The notes under the pieces are model-generated. The model was not told the DNA's origin and ran no database searches. It saw nothing but the letters and a program-made list of their open reading frames with translations. This document shows, one piece after another, positions 34,926 through 44,916 of a stretch of 64,000 nucleotides of DNA. The stretch's first letter is position 1. Each line of letters opens with the position of its first letter. The stretch spans positions 1 to 64,000 of the forward strand of contig JBDREC010000076.1 in NCBI GenBank assembly GCA_043820105.1. Reading direction: 5' to 3'. The translations under genes were made by a program, and so were the position numbers. This DNA is from JBDREC01 sp043820105 [NCBI: Pseudomonadota bacterium] (lineage in GTDB: Bacteria; Bdellovibrionota_F; JAHFAK01).

Positions 34926-37262
34926 ATGAACAATTATAAATCTATAACCTATCTTATTATTATTTTCATTTTTTTTGCCTTAAATAATATATTAATTGCA
35001 GACACGAACTGTTTTGAACTAGTAAAAGATATCTTTTCTGTACATGCAGGACAGCGTACAGCAGATGATTTTGGTTTGAATAAGGGAAAAATAAATAAAT
35101 TTCTTCAAGACCCAAATTATTTCAAAGAAATAAATAATAATAAATATCCTGAACTTCAAAATTGCCAAAACTCAGTATTACTTGATAATTTATATTCCCT
35201 TGTGCAGGACAAATTAAGCATTTGGATAAGGCTCGCAGAAGAATGTGAAAAAGAACCTTGGTATTCTTATTGCAGTCACCTGGAAACTTATATTGATACA
35301 GATTTAAATCTACAAAATAAAATAGCACAAAATAGAAATAGTGAGGAGTTTAATGAGATATTTGATAAACTAGATATATATGAGGAAGAAATTGCAATAG
35401 TGGATACATATAAAGAAGAAGCGACCCTTAATGATATAGAACCAATAAAAATAACCTTAGAAGAACTTGAAATAGTACCACAAAAAATTGAAGATAATAT
35501 AGAAACAATTTTCACTCAAGCAGAAATTGTTGATGATATGAACTTTGAGCTTTGTCTGGCAGAAGCGAAGGACAAAGGACTTTTTGGAAGTCATAAATAT
35601 AGTTTTGGTAGCAAGGTTTTTGACGAAATAAATTGGTTTAAGATTCTTGGCACAGACAAAGAAACAAAATCAAAAACCCATTATACTCCAGAAATCATTA
35701 ATCTGCATCCGTATTGTTATACACCAATAATTAAGTATTTAACCAGCAGAAGTCTTGAATGGCACAATTATAAAAGCAAAGTATGCCTAAGCAAAAAAGC
35801 TAATGGTGATTCCTATTATTCAATAACACATGATCGAAATGGCGGGTATATAATTGGAGCTGACTTAAAAGATGTGCAGGTTGATAATTCTAAAATAAAC
35901 AATGTTTACAAAGGATCTGAGTTTGATTATCACTGCGGATATTTAAATATGGGAATTGAATTCCTCAAAGACATAAATGCAAACCCAATTAAAACCATTA
36001 CTAATTCATTTTTGTTGGAGATTGATAATAAGTATGCAGATTCAAAATTCCCATTAATTGATTTTTTAAGCACAAATATATTTTTTGATAAATTTAATTT
36101 TGAATACTATGATTTTGGAAATAAATTATTAAGAAAAATAATGCTTTTTAAGTTTGATCAGCTTGTTGGTAATAACTATAACAGCCTTAAACTTGAACTT
36201 AATGAAGCACAGTTTTTAAAGACAAGTTTTAATGAATGTCTGTATGAAAACGATTCTATTGAAAATCAAAAAAACTGTCTTGCTGGGATTAAAACTTTAT
36301 TATCAAAAGAAAACAAGCCAACTATGATAGCAAAAGCACTTGCCAACAATGGCGAAAACATACTTATTGCAGTAAATAAATTCAACATCCAATATCCCGA
36401 ACAAACTAACAATCTTTTATTATTATCAAATGATACCAATGAAAATTCACAAATCTATTTTAAATTATTAAAATATGATCCTATTAGTGCAAATGAATAT
36501 TATAAAATTTCAGAAACAGATACTGCTGCAGCAACTGTCTATTTAGATCTCTTGGAAAGAGAATTTACTAACCAGGCTAATGTCTTTAGTACATATGGCT
36601 TTTATGAAGAATTGAAAAAATATCATGACTTATTGATAAATAGAAATAATCCCTTAGCTGCTTCGAGCTTTATGAAGATATTTATTCAGAATCTTGAATT
36701 TAGTGAAACAGCTTCTTTTGCAGCTGGTTATTACACAGCAGTAACACATTCAGAATTACAGGGTAATGACCTAATTGAAAAGCATTACTATGAGCTATTT
36801 TTTCATAAAGCAAGCCTTGATTATTTAAGTTTACTATTAGGAAACGAACACGGAAATCGAAACTATCAAATCTACTTAGCTGAAACTTATTACGATTTAA
36901 TTGTGATAGACAAAGACAAGTTAAGAGCTAACAGATATTTCATTGCACTTACAAATGGGATTGTAGTGGAAATGCCATACAAACTAAATCATGAAGAATT
37001 ATCACTAATAAATAACCTTGCACAGACCTATAAACGTGATTTTTGGTCAACATATGATGAGCAATGGACTATAAGCAATCCAGATATACACAAAAAAATT
37101 ATAGTTTCGTTTTGCAATGAAGGCAACCTAAATGCAAGTAAAATTGAAAAAATAGAAATGGGTTATGAAATCATTTTTTATAAAAAAGCTTTTAAAGATT
37201 TTGCCTATTATTACCAAAAAGCCCTTAACAAAATAACTAAGCGAATCACAGCAAGCCTTTAA
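34926..37262 (+). CDS. secreted protein of unknown function (778 aa)
   Basis: The ATG at 34926 follows GGGAGAA. A signal peptide (ITYLIIIFIFFALNNILIADT) is followed by a cysteine-containing N-terminal half (about 10 cysteines, several spaced as pairs) and a long alpha-helical C-terminal half with segments resembling TPR or Sel1-like helices (AASSFMKIF, YLSLLLGNEHGNRNYQIYLAETYYD). No known family is recognised. The next gene, convergent at 37288, is another secreted cysteine-rich protein. A periplasmic scaffold role is conceivable but unproven. Confidence 0.6.
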   Translation: MNNYKSITYLIIIFIFFALNNILIADTNCFELVKDIFSVHAGQRTADDFGLNKGKINKFLQDPNYFKEINNNKYPELQNCQNSVLLDNLYSLVQDKLSIWIRLAEECEKEPWYSYCSHLETYIDTDLNLQNKIAQNRNSEEFNEIFDKLDIYEEEIAIVDTYKEEATLNDIEPIKITLEELEIVPQKIEDNIETIFTQAEIVDDMNFELCLAEAKDKGLFGSHKYSFGSKVFDEINWFKILGTDKETKSKTHYTPEIINLHPYCYTPIIKYLTSRSLEWHNYKSKVCLSKKANGDSYYSITHDRNGGYIIGADLKDVQVDNSKINNVYKGSEFDYHCGYLNMGIEFLKDINANPIKTITNSFLLEIDNKYADSKFPLIDFLSTNIFFDKFNFEYYDFGNKLLRKIMLFKFDQLVGNNYNSLKLELNEAQFLKTSFNECLYENDSIENQKNCLAGIKTLLSKENKPTMIAKALANNGENILIAVNKFNIQYPEQTNNLLLLSNDTNENSQIYFKLLKYDPISANEYYKISETDTAAATVYLDLLEREFTNQANVFSTYGFYEELKKYHDLLINRNNPLAASSFMKIFIQNLEFSETASFAAGYYTAVTHSELQGNDLIEKHYYELFFHKASLDYLSLLLGNEHGNRNYQIYLAETYYDLIVIDKDKLRANRYFIALTNGIVVEMPYKLNHEELSLINNLAQTYKRDFWSTYDEQWTISNPDIHKKIIVSFCNEGNLNASKIEKIEMGYEIIFYKKAFKDFAYYYQKALNKITKRITASL

Positions 37263-37287
37263 TCTGACCTACAAAAACTTACTATTG

Positions 37288-38208
37288 CTATGGATACAAA
37301 TAAATATGATCAAACATAAGTCCTGAGCATTCCATTTCACCATTTTCAATAGCTTCAAAATATGCATAAAAATCACCGCACTCTGAATACTCTGAACTTG
37401 GATAAAGCCAAGAATTAGGAATTATCGCGATTCTTAAATAATCATCTGTATCAACATAACAAGATGGAATATTTGAAAACATTTTTCGATTTGTAACAGG
37501 AATTCTATCACTTGATAAAGCTGGTAAAATCATATCAACAGGCAAAAGTCTACTTCCCCCTGTAAATCTATCAATATCTTTGCTCAACTTATTAAGACAT
37601 TTCATTTCAAGATTTTGAGCTATACAAACTTTTTGTTTTTTTCTACATTCCTTGTAGAATTCCTGGCCTTGGTTTAAAGATTTAGCAATACAAAATTTTG
37701 CATCTGCATGACATTTATTATAACCATCAACAGATTTAATTAAAGAGTGTCCATCCCCTCTTGTTAGAGGAATCTCAACAAGATAACTTTCAGCCCCATA
37801 CAAATAATCTATATAATCTGAATATAATACATGAGTTTGAATATATTTTAATTCATCATCCAAAAGTTCATTAGGCAAATAACGTGGGTAAACAGGAGGT
37901 TTTTCAGCATTAGAAACTTCTTCTTCATAATCATAATAATCCTCATCATAATCCAAAACCTTAATATTTTTTATTCTACTAAAATCAATTTCAGGACCTG
38001 CCCCTGGATCTGAAAAGGAATCTCCATCAAAAGGTATAGAAACATCGTCACTATTAAAAAATCGAGTCTTAGAGTTAAGTTGAATACCTGTTAATTTTGC
38101 TTCAAATAGATCCACATCATCTGCAAGAATTTTTTCCTGAAAACTTATTAATGTAATAAAAATGAAGATAACAAGAGTAACAATAACGTGAATTGAATTT
38201 TGCTTCAT
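37288..38208 (-). CDS. secreted cysteine-rich protein of unknown function
   Basis: About 306 residues from the ATG at 38208, with GGGGG upstream. A signal peptide (VIVTLVIFIFITLISFQEKILA) is followed by an acidic stretch (YDEDYYDYEEEVSN) and a central block of regularly spaced cysteines (KCHADAKFCIAKS, ECRKKQKVCIAQN, KCLNKL). Two more cysteines lie near the end. It should fold in the periplasm with disulphides. No family is recognised. It is convergent with the unknown secreted protein at 34926. Confidence 0.6.
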   Translation of the reverse strand: MKQNSIHVIVTLVIFIFITLISFQEKILADDVDLFEAKLTGIQLNSKTRFFNSDDVSIPFDGDSFSDPGAGPEIDFSRIKNIKVLDYDEDYYDYEEEVSNAEKPPVYPRYLPNELLDDELKYIQTHVLYSDYIDYLYGAESYLVEIPLTRGDGHSLIKSVDGYNKCHADAKFCIAKSLNQGQEFYKECRKKQKVCIAQNLEMKCLNKLSKDIDRFTGGSRLLPVDMILPALSSDRIPVTNRKMFSNIPSCYVDTDDYLRIAIIPNSWLYPSSEYSECGDFYAYFEAIENGEMECSGLMFDHIYLYP

Positions 38209-38513
38209 TCTTGCCCCCAGCAATGCATCATTTCATAATATAACCATTTATTGCAGTTTTTATGCCATTTTTATATTATTAAATTCATTTATTATTTCAA
38301 GGTTTTAAATATTAGCGATTTTTAAAGGTGAGATACCGAATTCCCATTTTTTTATATTTTGGGGATCTTAAAACCTCAAATAATCAAGATCCGGGATGCT
38401 TTAAAAATTTAAAAAAAACATTACAAAGACAAATTTATTTCCCTATTTTATTCCTTGCCAGAAAAGATATAAATAGTTAAGTTCACCTAAGTTCAACTAT
38501 TTGAATCAAATAA
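38209..38513. other. divergent promoter region
   Basis: AT-rich spacer between divergent genes. It holds a weak hairpin (GGATCTT near 38365, AAGATCC near 38388) but no gene or RNA I can support. Confidence 0.4.
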
Positions 38514-39269
38514 ATGAAAATTACTATTCTAGGTTGTGGTACAAGCACAGGCGTTCCAATGCTTGGCTGCAATTGCAATATTTGCTCATCAAATAATTCT
38601 AAAAATAAAAGAACCAGGTCTTCTGTTCTGATTCAAAATAATAATAAAAATATATTAATAGACACAGCCCCAGATCTTCGTTTTCAGGCAATTGCAAATA
38701 AAATTCTTAACATTCACGCTGTTCTTTATACACATGATCATGCTGACCATACACATGGAATTGATGATTTAAGATCATTTAACTTTATTCATAAAAGCAT
38801 GATTGGCTGTTATGCTTCAAAGAAAACAATTTTAACAATTAAAAATAGGTTTTCTTATATTTTTGATAAAAGATTTGACCCATTAAAGCCTAATCTAAAA
38901 ATGATAGCCATTGATAAGCACTTTGAACTTTTTGATCTTAAGATAACTCCAATTCCACTTCAGCATGGGGATGATAATATCTTTGGTTTTAGAATAAATA
39001 ACTTTGCCTATTTAACAGATTGCTCAGGCATAAATGAATCATCTCTAAAGCTCTTACAAAACCTTGAGTTGGTAATTATTAGCGGCCTTCGTTTAAAACC
39101 ACACAAAAAGCATTTTAGTATAGAGCAAGCCACAAATATGATAAAAAAATTAGGTGCTAAAAAAGGTCTTATAACACACTTAAGTCACACTTTAGATTAT
39201 AATGAGATTAGCAAGACCCTTCCTGAGAATATTAATCTTGCCTATGATGGCTTAGTCATCAAGCTTTGA
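38514..39269 (+). CDS. MBL-fold hydrolase, PhnP-like
   Basis: A 251-residue protein opening with LGCGTSTGVPMLGCNC and the PhnP-type cysteine set (CNCNICSS). The metal site is YTHDHADHTHGIDDLR. Later metal ligands are PLQHGD, LTDCSGI and THLSHT. PhnP hydrolyses cyclic phosphodiesters, but this subfamily is common outside phosphonate loci and its substrate is uncertain. It overlaps the convergent NfeD gene by 18 bases. Confidence 0.87.
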   Translation: MKITILGCGTSTGVPMLGCNCNICSSNNSKNKRTRSSVLIQNNNKNILIDTAPDLRFQAIANKILNIHAVLYTHDHADHTHGIDDLRSFNFIHKSMIGCYASKKTILTIKNRFSYIFDKRFDPLKPNLKMIAIDKHFELFDLKITPIPLQHGDDNIFGFRINNFAYLTDCSGINESSLKLLQNLELVIISGLRLKPHKKHFSIEQATNMIKKLGAKKGLITHLSHTLDYNEISKTLPENINLAYDGLVIKL

Positions 39270-39737
39270 AACAAGTATTTTAGTGCCTTCTACTTTTATA
39301 ACTTTAATTTTTGTGCCTACTTCTAAAAATTCTGATTCTGAGATAACATCATATCTGTTTCCATCAATTTCAGCGATTCCAGATGGTCTTAAAAAAGAAG
39401 TAACAATGCCTTCCTTTTTTAAAAGCAGTTCAAGACCTGGTTTTCCAAGCTTATCGGCGCATTTTGCTTCTTGTCTTTGCTCAAGAACAAATTTCTTACT
39501 AGCTCGAGACTTTAAAAATATTACAACAAATCCAATGGATAAAACTATTGAACAAAAAGTTAATAAAATACCTGGCAACTGACCGAATTCAGTCCAGGTA
39601 AAAAAGCAGCCCACAGAAACAGCCATTATTCCTCCGACTCCAAAAAAGCCAAAACCAGGGATTAAAAAGACCTCTAAAAATAAAAGAGCGAAACCAAAGA
39701 CAAGAATTATTGCAATAAAAAAAGCCATATCAAACAT
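39252..39737 (-). CDS. NfeD-like membrane protein (short form)
   Basis: A 161-residue protein with two or three membrane helices (FFIAIILVFGFALLFLEVFLIPGFGFFGVGGIMAVSVG) and a C-terminal OB-fold NfeD domain (GIAEIDGNRYDVISESEFLEVGTKIKVIKVEG). It duplicates the C-terminal half of the next protein. Its start overlaps the upstream long-form gene by 8 bases, so they form a pair, as is often seen for NfeD1a/b. Confidence 0.88.
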   Translation of the reverse strand: MFDMAFFIAIILVFGFALLFLEVFLIPGFGFFGVGGIMAVSVGCFFTWTEFGQLPGILLTFCSIVLSIGFVVIFLKSRASKKFVLEQRQEAKCADKLGKPGLELLLKKEGIVTSFLRPSGIAEIDGNRYDVISESEFLEVGTKIKVIKVEGTKILVSKLDD

Positions 39738-41127
39738 TATTTATTCTCCTTTTTCTTACAACAAATTTTGTTCCTTCAATTTTTATTAATTCTATTTCTG
39801 ATCCTTCTTCAATAAAATCACCTTCTGTAACAACAGAATATTTCTTTTTATTAAATATAGCTGTTCCAGCTGGTCTCAAAATTGTTTTTGCTCTTCCTAT
39901 ATCACCAACTTCTATTGCTTCTATACCTTCTATTTCCATATTTTGATTATCTAGATCTTTTGCCTTATCAGCATTTCTTGATAAAATTCCAGCCTGCAAA
40001 ACAAGCCTTTTTCCAAAACCTGTTTTGGGAAAATATTTTATTATTAACAACATTCCAATAAAGGTAAAGATTACTGCAAAACCCACTTGCAAAAAAGCAG
40101 CTGAAATATCAGGCATTGAAACAGGAAATTTAGTGTCCATTAAACTTAAAATTAAACTTATAACAACACAAAATATTCCTGATATTCCTGCGATTCCAAA
40201 TCCAGGAATAAAGAATATTTCAGCAAGCAACAAAGCCACTCCTAATAAAAACAAAAGAATCTCTTCCCAGCCAACAAGGTTAATTGTATAATGCCCAAAG
40301 AAAAATAAAATTAAAGCTATAGTTCCAGCAGTGCCAGCTATCCCCCAACCAGCTGTTTTAAACTCTAAAAAAAGTCCAAGAAAACCAATGCTCATTAACA
40401 GGGAACTAACTAGAGGATGTGTAATAAAGCGAATAAACTCTTCTGCCCAATTTGTTTTATTTTCTTTAATAATTCCATTTTCAAAGCCAAGATTTGTTAA
40501 AACTTCCTGCTTTGTTTCAGCTATAGTATCAATAAATTTAATTTTGATAGCATCCTGGGTGGTTAAGGTTAATAGCTTTTCCTTTTCTATAACATCCTTT
40601 ATTTCAACATCAGAATCAACCATTGCTTCAGCGATTTTTGGATCCCTGCCCTTTTTCTCTGCTGTGGCTCGCATTTCTGATCTAAAATAAGAAACCATTT
40701 TCTCGCCAACTGGTTTTGCCTCCTGGCTAGGTCCTGTCATAATTGGAGTAGCAGCTCCAATCGTACCCCCGGATGTCATTGCTATTTTATCACAGGCTAT
40801 TGAAATTAAAGCTCCAGCAGAAATAGCCCTTGGATTAATAAAAGCAATAGTAGTTAGCTTTGTATCCATTATTGCATCTCGAATTTCAACAGCGGCGTCT
40901 AACCTTCCACCAAAAGTATTAATGTCAAAAATGAGTCCTTTTGCACCCTCTTCCTGAGCCACTTGAATAGTTCTTTTAATAAAAGGCAAAAGCCCTCTAT
41001 CAATCATTCCATCAACTTTTATTAAATAAAAAACTTCTTGAGAATTTTGAGCATAAGAATGCTTAATTAAATTAAGGGAAAAAATAATAAGAAAGGTACA
41101 AAAAAGAAACTTAAAATATTTTTTCAT
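39730..41127 (-). CDS. NfeD1-type membrane serine protease (ClpP-like plus NfeD)
   Basis: A 465-residue protein. A signal anchor (FLFCTFLIIFSLNLIKHSYA) is followed by a ClpP/SppA-fold domain in the periplasm (LIFDINTFGGRLDAAVEI; catalytic serine in PRAISAGALISIA), several membrane helices (residues ~235-380) and a cytoplasmic OB-fold (LRPAGTAIFNKKKYSVVTEGDFIEEGSEI). Characterised relatives cut stomatin-like proteins, though none is encoded next to it here. It is first in a two-gene unit with the short NfeD protein. Confidence 0.9.
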   Translation of the reverse strand: MKKYFKFLFCTFLIIFSLNLIKHSYAQNSQEVFYLIKVDGMIDRGLLPFIKRTIQVAQEEGAKGLIFDINTFGGRLDAAVEIRDAIMDTKLTTIAFINPRAISAGALISIACDKIAMTSGGTIGAATPIMTGPSQEAKPVGEKMVSYFRSEMRATAEKKGRDPKIAEAMVDSDVEIKDVIEKEKLLTLTTQDAIKIKFIDTIAETKQEVLTNLGFENGIIKENKTNWAEEFIRFITHPLVSSLLMSIGFLGLFLEFKTAGWGIAGTAGTIALILFFFGHYTINLVGWEEILLFLLGVALLLAEIFFIPGFGIAGISGIFCVVISLILSLMDTKFPVSMPDISAAFLQVGFAVIFTFIGMLLIIKYFPKTGFGKRLVLQAGILSRNADKAKDLDNQNMEIEGIEAIEVGDIGRAKTILRPAGTAIFNKKKYSVVTEGDFIEEGSEIELIKIEGTKFVVRKRRINNV

Positions 41128-41295
41128 TCTTACATACTTACTAAAAAAATGGATATTACAATATTATTAGCAATAGAATAAATTAAAAAGCAAATATTAA
41201 AACCTAGCCAAATTGACACCATTTTTGAAAAATGAAAAGTTAATGCTATTTATAATTATACAATAATTTCTACATATTATGCTAAAAACTATATC

Positions 41296-41311
41296 TGGCA
41301 CATATCTTGTA
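41296..41311 (+). promoter_or_regulatory. sigma-54-like promoter upstream of an outer-membrane protein
   Basis: TGGCACATATCTTGT: a perfect -24 element with correct spacing, but GT instead of GC at -12. It shares 14 bases with the fuller promoter at 54284 and lies about 40 bases before the ATG at 41353. Confidence 0.55.
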
Positions 41312-41352
41312 AACCTTAAAAACCATATAAAATAACATAAAGAACCATAATT

Positions 41353-42693
41353 ATGAAAAAGCTTGGAGCATACTTAATTTCCTTATTTCTCATTTTTTCA
41401 AATCTGGTTTTAGCTGAAACTGGTTTTGAAAATGCAGAAGTCTCAACTGAACACATCTTCACACAAGATGAATTATTAATTACCAGTACCATGATATTAG
41501 AAGCTGTAAAAAATAAGCACTCTGCTTCTGTTGAATTTGATAATGGCTTACTGGTTCAAGTCCTTTATAGCCGAGATTTCATGACTCTGAATATGACTCA
41601 TTCTTTTGATTTTGTGAGTGACTTTTTTGAACTAACTTTCAATGCTGAAGCTCACAGCCTATTTCAAACAGAAAGATTTGCAGTGCTTGTTTCATATCCA
41701 ATAATGGGACACTTTATTGTGGGAGCAGGACAAGGCCTCGCTACCCATAAAACTTATTATGAAATTCACAATATGAATGATATGTATGGCCTACTAACAT
41801 CACCCTTAATACCACAAGATATTAAAGATTCTTTAGAAGCTGAAGGGGTTTTTGATTATATTTCTCTTCCAGACAACAATGAGCTTTCAAGCAAAAACCC
41901 AGTTACCTACTTTGGTCTTGGAGTAAGGTTTAATGAAAATAATCAGATTTATATTCAGCCTGGTTTTGTTTTTGGAGATAAAACTCGAATTGATACAATT
42001 GACTTAAACATAAAACTTGGTGGCGAAAAGGCAGGTTTCATTTTTGATTTTCAAAGAACTGAAATGGCTCACAGAGTGAGGGAAATTTTCCCAACAGAAG
42101 ATCTACCTGCAGGAAAACTTTTTAACTATGCTGACCTAAAGCTTTCTACAATGACCATGGATACATCAATTTTCTTTGAAAACAAGAATAAAACAAGAGT
42201 GACCTTAGGCTTTTATGGAGATTATTATCCTGATTTTGCAAAAGCCCGTATTTATGTAAAATCACGAATTCGAGATAAAGTTACTTTTCAGGTAGGCATG
42301 AAGTTTATTTTCAACTATATGCCAATCCCAACAAGCATTGACTTTACAGGTGAATCAGGGACTCAAGTTTTTGTAGAAAATCCAACGCCTAAATGGTTAA
42401 ATTATGACAGCCACCTTTTTGTTGGAGGCGGCTACAATTTTAACATCAATCCTAACTTTAGAATAGAACCCTCAGGCTTGTTAATTTTCCAAGGTCCAAA
42501 CAATTTTGATGCAGAACCTGGAAAACCTATTGGTGGGGGTGGAAGCCTTGATCTTGCCTTCCGTCCAAATGGAAGAAATTGGTGCTCAGGTGGTATTGAT
42601 GTAATAGCTTTTGATCCTGCTGCAAATGGAAAAGCAAATGTGGCTGTAATTGGACAATTTTCTGTTCAATTTGGGAAGAGTCCGAATAGCTAA
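41353..42693 (+). CDS. predicted outer-membrane beta-barrel protein
   Basis: A 446-residue protein with a clear Sec signal (LGAYLISLFLIFSNLVLA, cut before E). The mature part shows alternating hydrophobic/polar strands with many aromatic residues (FAVLVSYPIMGHFIVGAGQ, RVTLGFYGDYYPDF, VTFQVGMKFIFNYM) and a C-terminus ending in a strand (ANVAVIGQFSVQFG). This is typical of a barrel, but no family is recognised. A sigma-54-like promoter lies upstream, suggesting that it belongs to the regulon of the activator at 52776. Confidence 0.6.
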   Translation: MKKLGAYLISLFLIFSNLVLAETGFENAEVSTEHIFTQDELLITSTMILEAVKNKHSASVEFDNGLLVQVLYSRDFMTLNMTHSFDFVSDFFELTFNAEAHSLFQTERFAVLVSYPIMGHFIVGAGQGLATHKTYYEIHNMNDMYGLLTSPLIPQDIKDSLEAEGVFDYISLPDNNELSSKNPVTYFGLGVRFNENNQIYIQPGFVFGDKTRIDTIDLNIKLGGEKAGFIFDFQRTEMAHRVREIFPTEDLPAGKLFNYADLKLSTMTMDTSIFFENKNKTRVTLGFYGDYYPDFAKARIYVKSRIRDKVTFQVGMKFIFNYMPIPTSIDFTGESGTQVFVENPTPKWLNYDSHLFVGGGYNFNINPNFRIEPSGLLIFQGPNNFDAEPGKPIGGGGSLDLAFRPNGRNWCSGGIDVIAFDPAANGKANVAVIGQFSVQFGKSPNS

Positions 42694-42702
42694 ATTTTTG
42701 GC

Positions 42703-42934
42703 TCATCTCCAATTTGAGTACCCACAAAGAATAATTTTTTTAAAAAAATATAAAACATTGTTCCAACTATTCTATGATATTCAAATTAAAATAAATATTT
42801 CTATATATGAAACCACTGGATTAATCTTAGAATTATGATTAGGATTAAGATGAGGCTAATGATTTTTGCGCTCTTCTTCTCAGATTTAACTGAAAACTGC
42901 TGCTCTATTGTTTAAGTACTCAAATTGGAGATGA
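42703..42934. repeat. 232-bp element bounded by a perfect 19-bp inverted repeat
   Basis: TCATCTCCAATTTGAGTAC at 42703-42721 and its exact reverse complement at 42916-42934. The interior is AT-rich and non-coding. It could be a MITE or a structured RNA or terminator-like region; I see no target duplication and no second copy in the window. Confidence 0.65.
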
Positions 42935-42948
42935 ACTTTAATTATTAT

Positions 42949-43824
42949 CTATTCATTAGGCATCTTGTTCCCAAAATACAAAGTTGTATGTGGAAAAGGA
43001 ATTTCTATGCCTTCTTTATCAAATCTATTTTTAACTCTCCTTCTAAATTCTCTGGCCACTTCCCATTGAGTCATTTGCTCTGTTTTAAATTTGCATCTTA
43101 TTATAACAGCAGAATCAGCAAAATCATTAACACCCATTACTTCAAAAGGCTCAATGATTTTATCTTTAAATTTTTCATCGGTTTTCAACTCATCACCGAT
43201 TTCCTGCAACACAAGCATAACATGATCAACATCTTCTTTATAAGCAACTCCTATATCCAAAATTGATGAGGACCATTCCTTGGTCATGTTTGTGACCTGC
43301 TCAATAGATCCATTTGGAATTATATGAACATTACCATGGAGATCTCTTAAAATAGTTAATCTTAAGCTCATGCTTTGGACCTGACCACCCAGGTCACCGA
43401 TTTTCACAATATCTCCAACACTAAAATGATTTTCAAACAAGATAAAAAATCCGCTAATAATATCTTTAACAAGGCTCTGTGCTCCAAAACCAACTGCTAA
43501 ACCAACGACTCCGGCACCAGCCAGTATTGGTGCTATGTTTATTCCCATTTGCCCAAGCACAATTATTATTGCTAAAAAGATAAAGGTAACAGTAACAACA
43601 TTTGTAATTATTTTTGTTAAGGTAGTAATTCTTTTTTTTCGTTCAGCTTTTGCTTTTTCTGTTTTTTTAATAAGTAACTTTTCAATTTTTCTGGACAAAA
43701 GCTTAATTAAAAAAATTAAAACAAAGAAAAACAAAAATGCAAATATTGCCTTTATCCCATACTCAACAAGCCAGGTTACTAGCTTTTCGTAATTTAAAAG
43801 CTCCAGTATTTTTTGAAAGTTCAT
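42949..43824 (-). CDS. mscS: small-conductance mechanosensitive channel (MscS)
   Basis: A 291-residue protein, the standard MscS length. Three membrane helices lead to the pore sequence (APILAGAGVVGLAVGFGAQSLVKDIISGFFILFENHFSVGD), then the beta domain and FPHTTLYFGN at the end. It protects against hypo-osmotic lysis. It lies 9 bases after corA on the same strand, in a run with an SLC12-like transporter, suggesting joint ion and osmotic control. Confidence 0.93.
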   Translation of the reverse strand: MNFQKILELLNYEKLVTWLVEYGIKAIFAFLFFFVLIFLIKLLSRKIEKLLIKKTEKAKAERKKRITTLTKIITNVVTVTFIFLAIIIVLGQMGINIAPILAGAGVVGLAVGFGAQSLVKDIISGFFILFENHFSVGDIVKIGDLGGQVQSMSLRLTILRDLHGNVHIIPNGSIEQVTNMTKEWSSSILDIGVAYKEDVDHVMLVLQEIGDELKTDEKFKDKIIEPFEVMGVNDFADSAVIIRCKFKTEQMTQWEVAREFRRRVKNRFDKEGIEIPFPHTTLYFGNKMPNE

Positions 43825-43833
43825 TATATTCTC

Positions 43834-44904
43834 CTATAACCATTTTTTTTTCTTAAAATAACAAATCATGCCTGCAAAACATATTATCATGATTGTCCAG
43901 ACTCCAAAATATCCATATTTCCACTTAAGCTCAGGCATAAATTCAAAATTCATACCATAGATCCCAGCAATAAAAGTCAATGGTATAAAAATGGTTGCTA
44001 TAATAGTCAACACTTTCATGACCTGATTCATTTTATTAGAAACAGCTGACATATAAATATCAAAAATATTGGATAAAAGATCTCTAAAAGAATCAAGTGT
44101 ATCTAAAACTGAATTTGTATGATCATAAAGATCTCTCAGATAATGTTCAACATCAATAACAATAAAATCGAGCTCAGATTTATTAAAAGAATGAACAAGT
44201 TCACGAATAGGAGCGGATACTTTTCTTAAATATAAAACATCTCTTCGATATTTGTGAATTTGGCTAAGGTTTTTTTCAGAACATGAAGATGATATTTCTT
44301 CTTCTAAAAGTTCTAACTTGTCGCCGATTTTTTCAAGCACAAGAAAATAGTGATCAACAATAGAGTCCAGCAAAGCATAAGCAAGATAATTTGTTCCCAT
44401 TTTTCTTATCTTACCCTTGCTGTTTTTAATTCTGTTTCTTACATATCCAAAAACATCTTCTTTTTCTTCCTGAAAAGTAATAACAAATTGCTCCCCGCAA
44501 ATAATACTGAGCTGTTCTGATTTCAACTCTTCTGAGATTTTATCAAAACTAACAATTTTTAATACTGCATAAAAATAATTTTCATATTCTTCAAACTTTG
44601 CCCTTTGATTAGTGCTTAAAATATCTTCAAGAACAAGGTTATTTAAATTAAAAATTGATCCCAATTTTTCAATAAGTGGAACATCATGAATACCATTAAT
44701 ATTTATCCAGGAAACTGTTTTACTATTTTTATATTGTGCAATAGCTCCAATATCATCAATTTCAATTTCTTCATATTTTTCCTGATCGTAATCAACAAGT
44801 GTAAGAGAAACCCTAGGCTTTTCCTCTGTTTGCTTTCCAAAGTGGACCAGGCTACCTGGTGGTAGACCTATTTTTTTGGAAACACGTTTATATAGTTTTG
44901 GCAT
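43834..44904 (-). CDS. corA: CorA-type Mg2+/Co2+ transporter
   Basis: A 356-residue protein with an acidic, helical cytoplasmic domain and two C-terminal membrane helices. The selectivity motif is intact as IAGIYGMNFEFMPE (GMN), and the end is basic (YFKKKKWL). It is a pentameric magnesium channel of the inner membrane. It sits between the SLC12-like gene (12 bases) and mscS (9 bases), in one probable operon. No Mg-sensing leader is visible because the gap is so short. Confidence 0.95.
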   Translation of the reverse strand: MPKLYKRVSKKIGLPPGSLVHFGKQTEEKPRVSLTLVDYDQEKYEEIEIDDIGAIAQYKNSKTVSWININGIHDVPLIEKLGSIFNLNNLVLEDILSTNQRAKFEEYENYFYAVLKIVSFDKISEELKSEQLSIICGEQFVITFQEEKEDVFGYVRNRIKNSKGKIRKMGTNYLAYALLDSIVDHYFLVLEKIGDKLELLEEEISSSCSEKNLSQIHKYRRDVLYLRKVSAPIRELVHSFNKSELDFIVIDVEHYLRDLYDHTNSVLDTLDSFRDLLSNIFDIYMSAVSNKMNQVMKVLTIIATIFIPLTFIAGIYGMNFEFMPELKWKYGYFGVWTIMIICFAGMICYFKKKKWL

Positions 44905-44916
44905 AAAACCTCCTAA

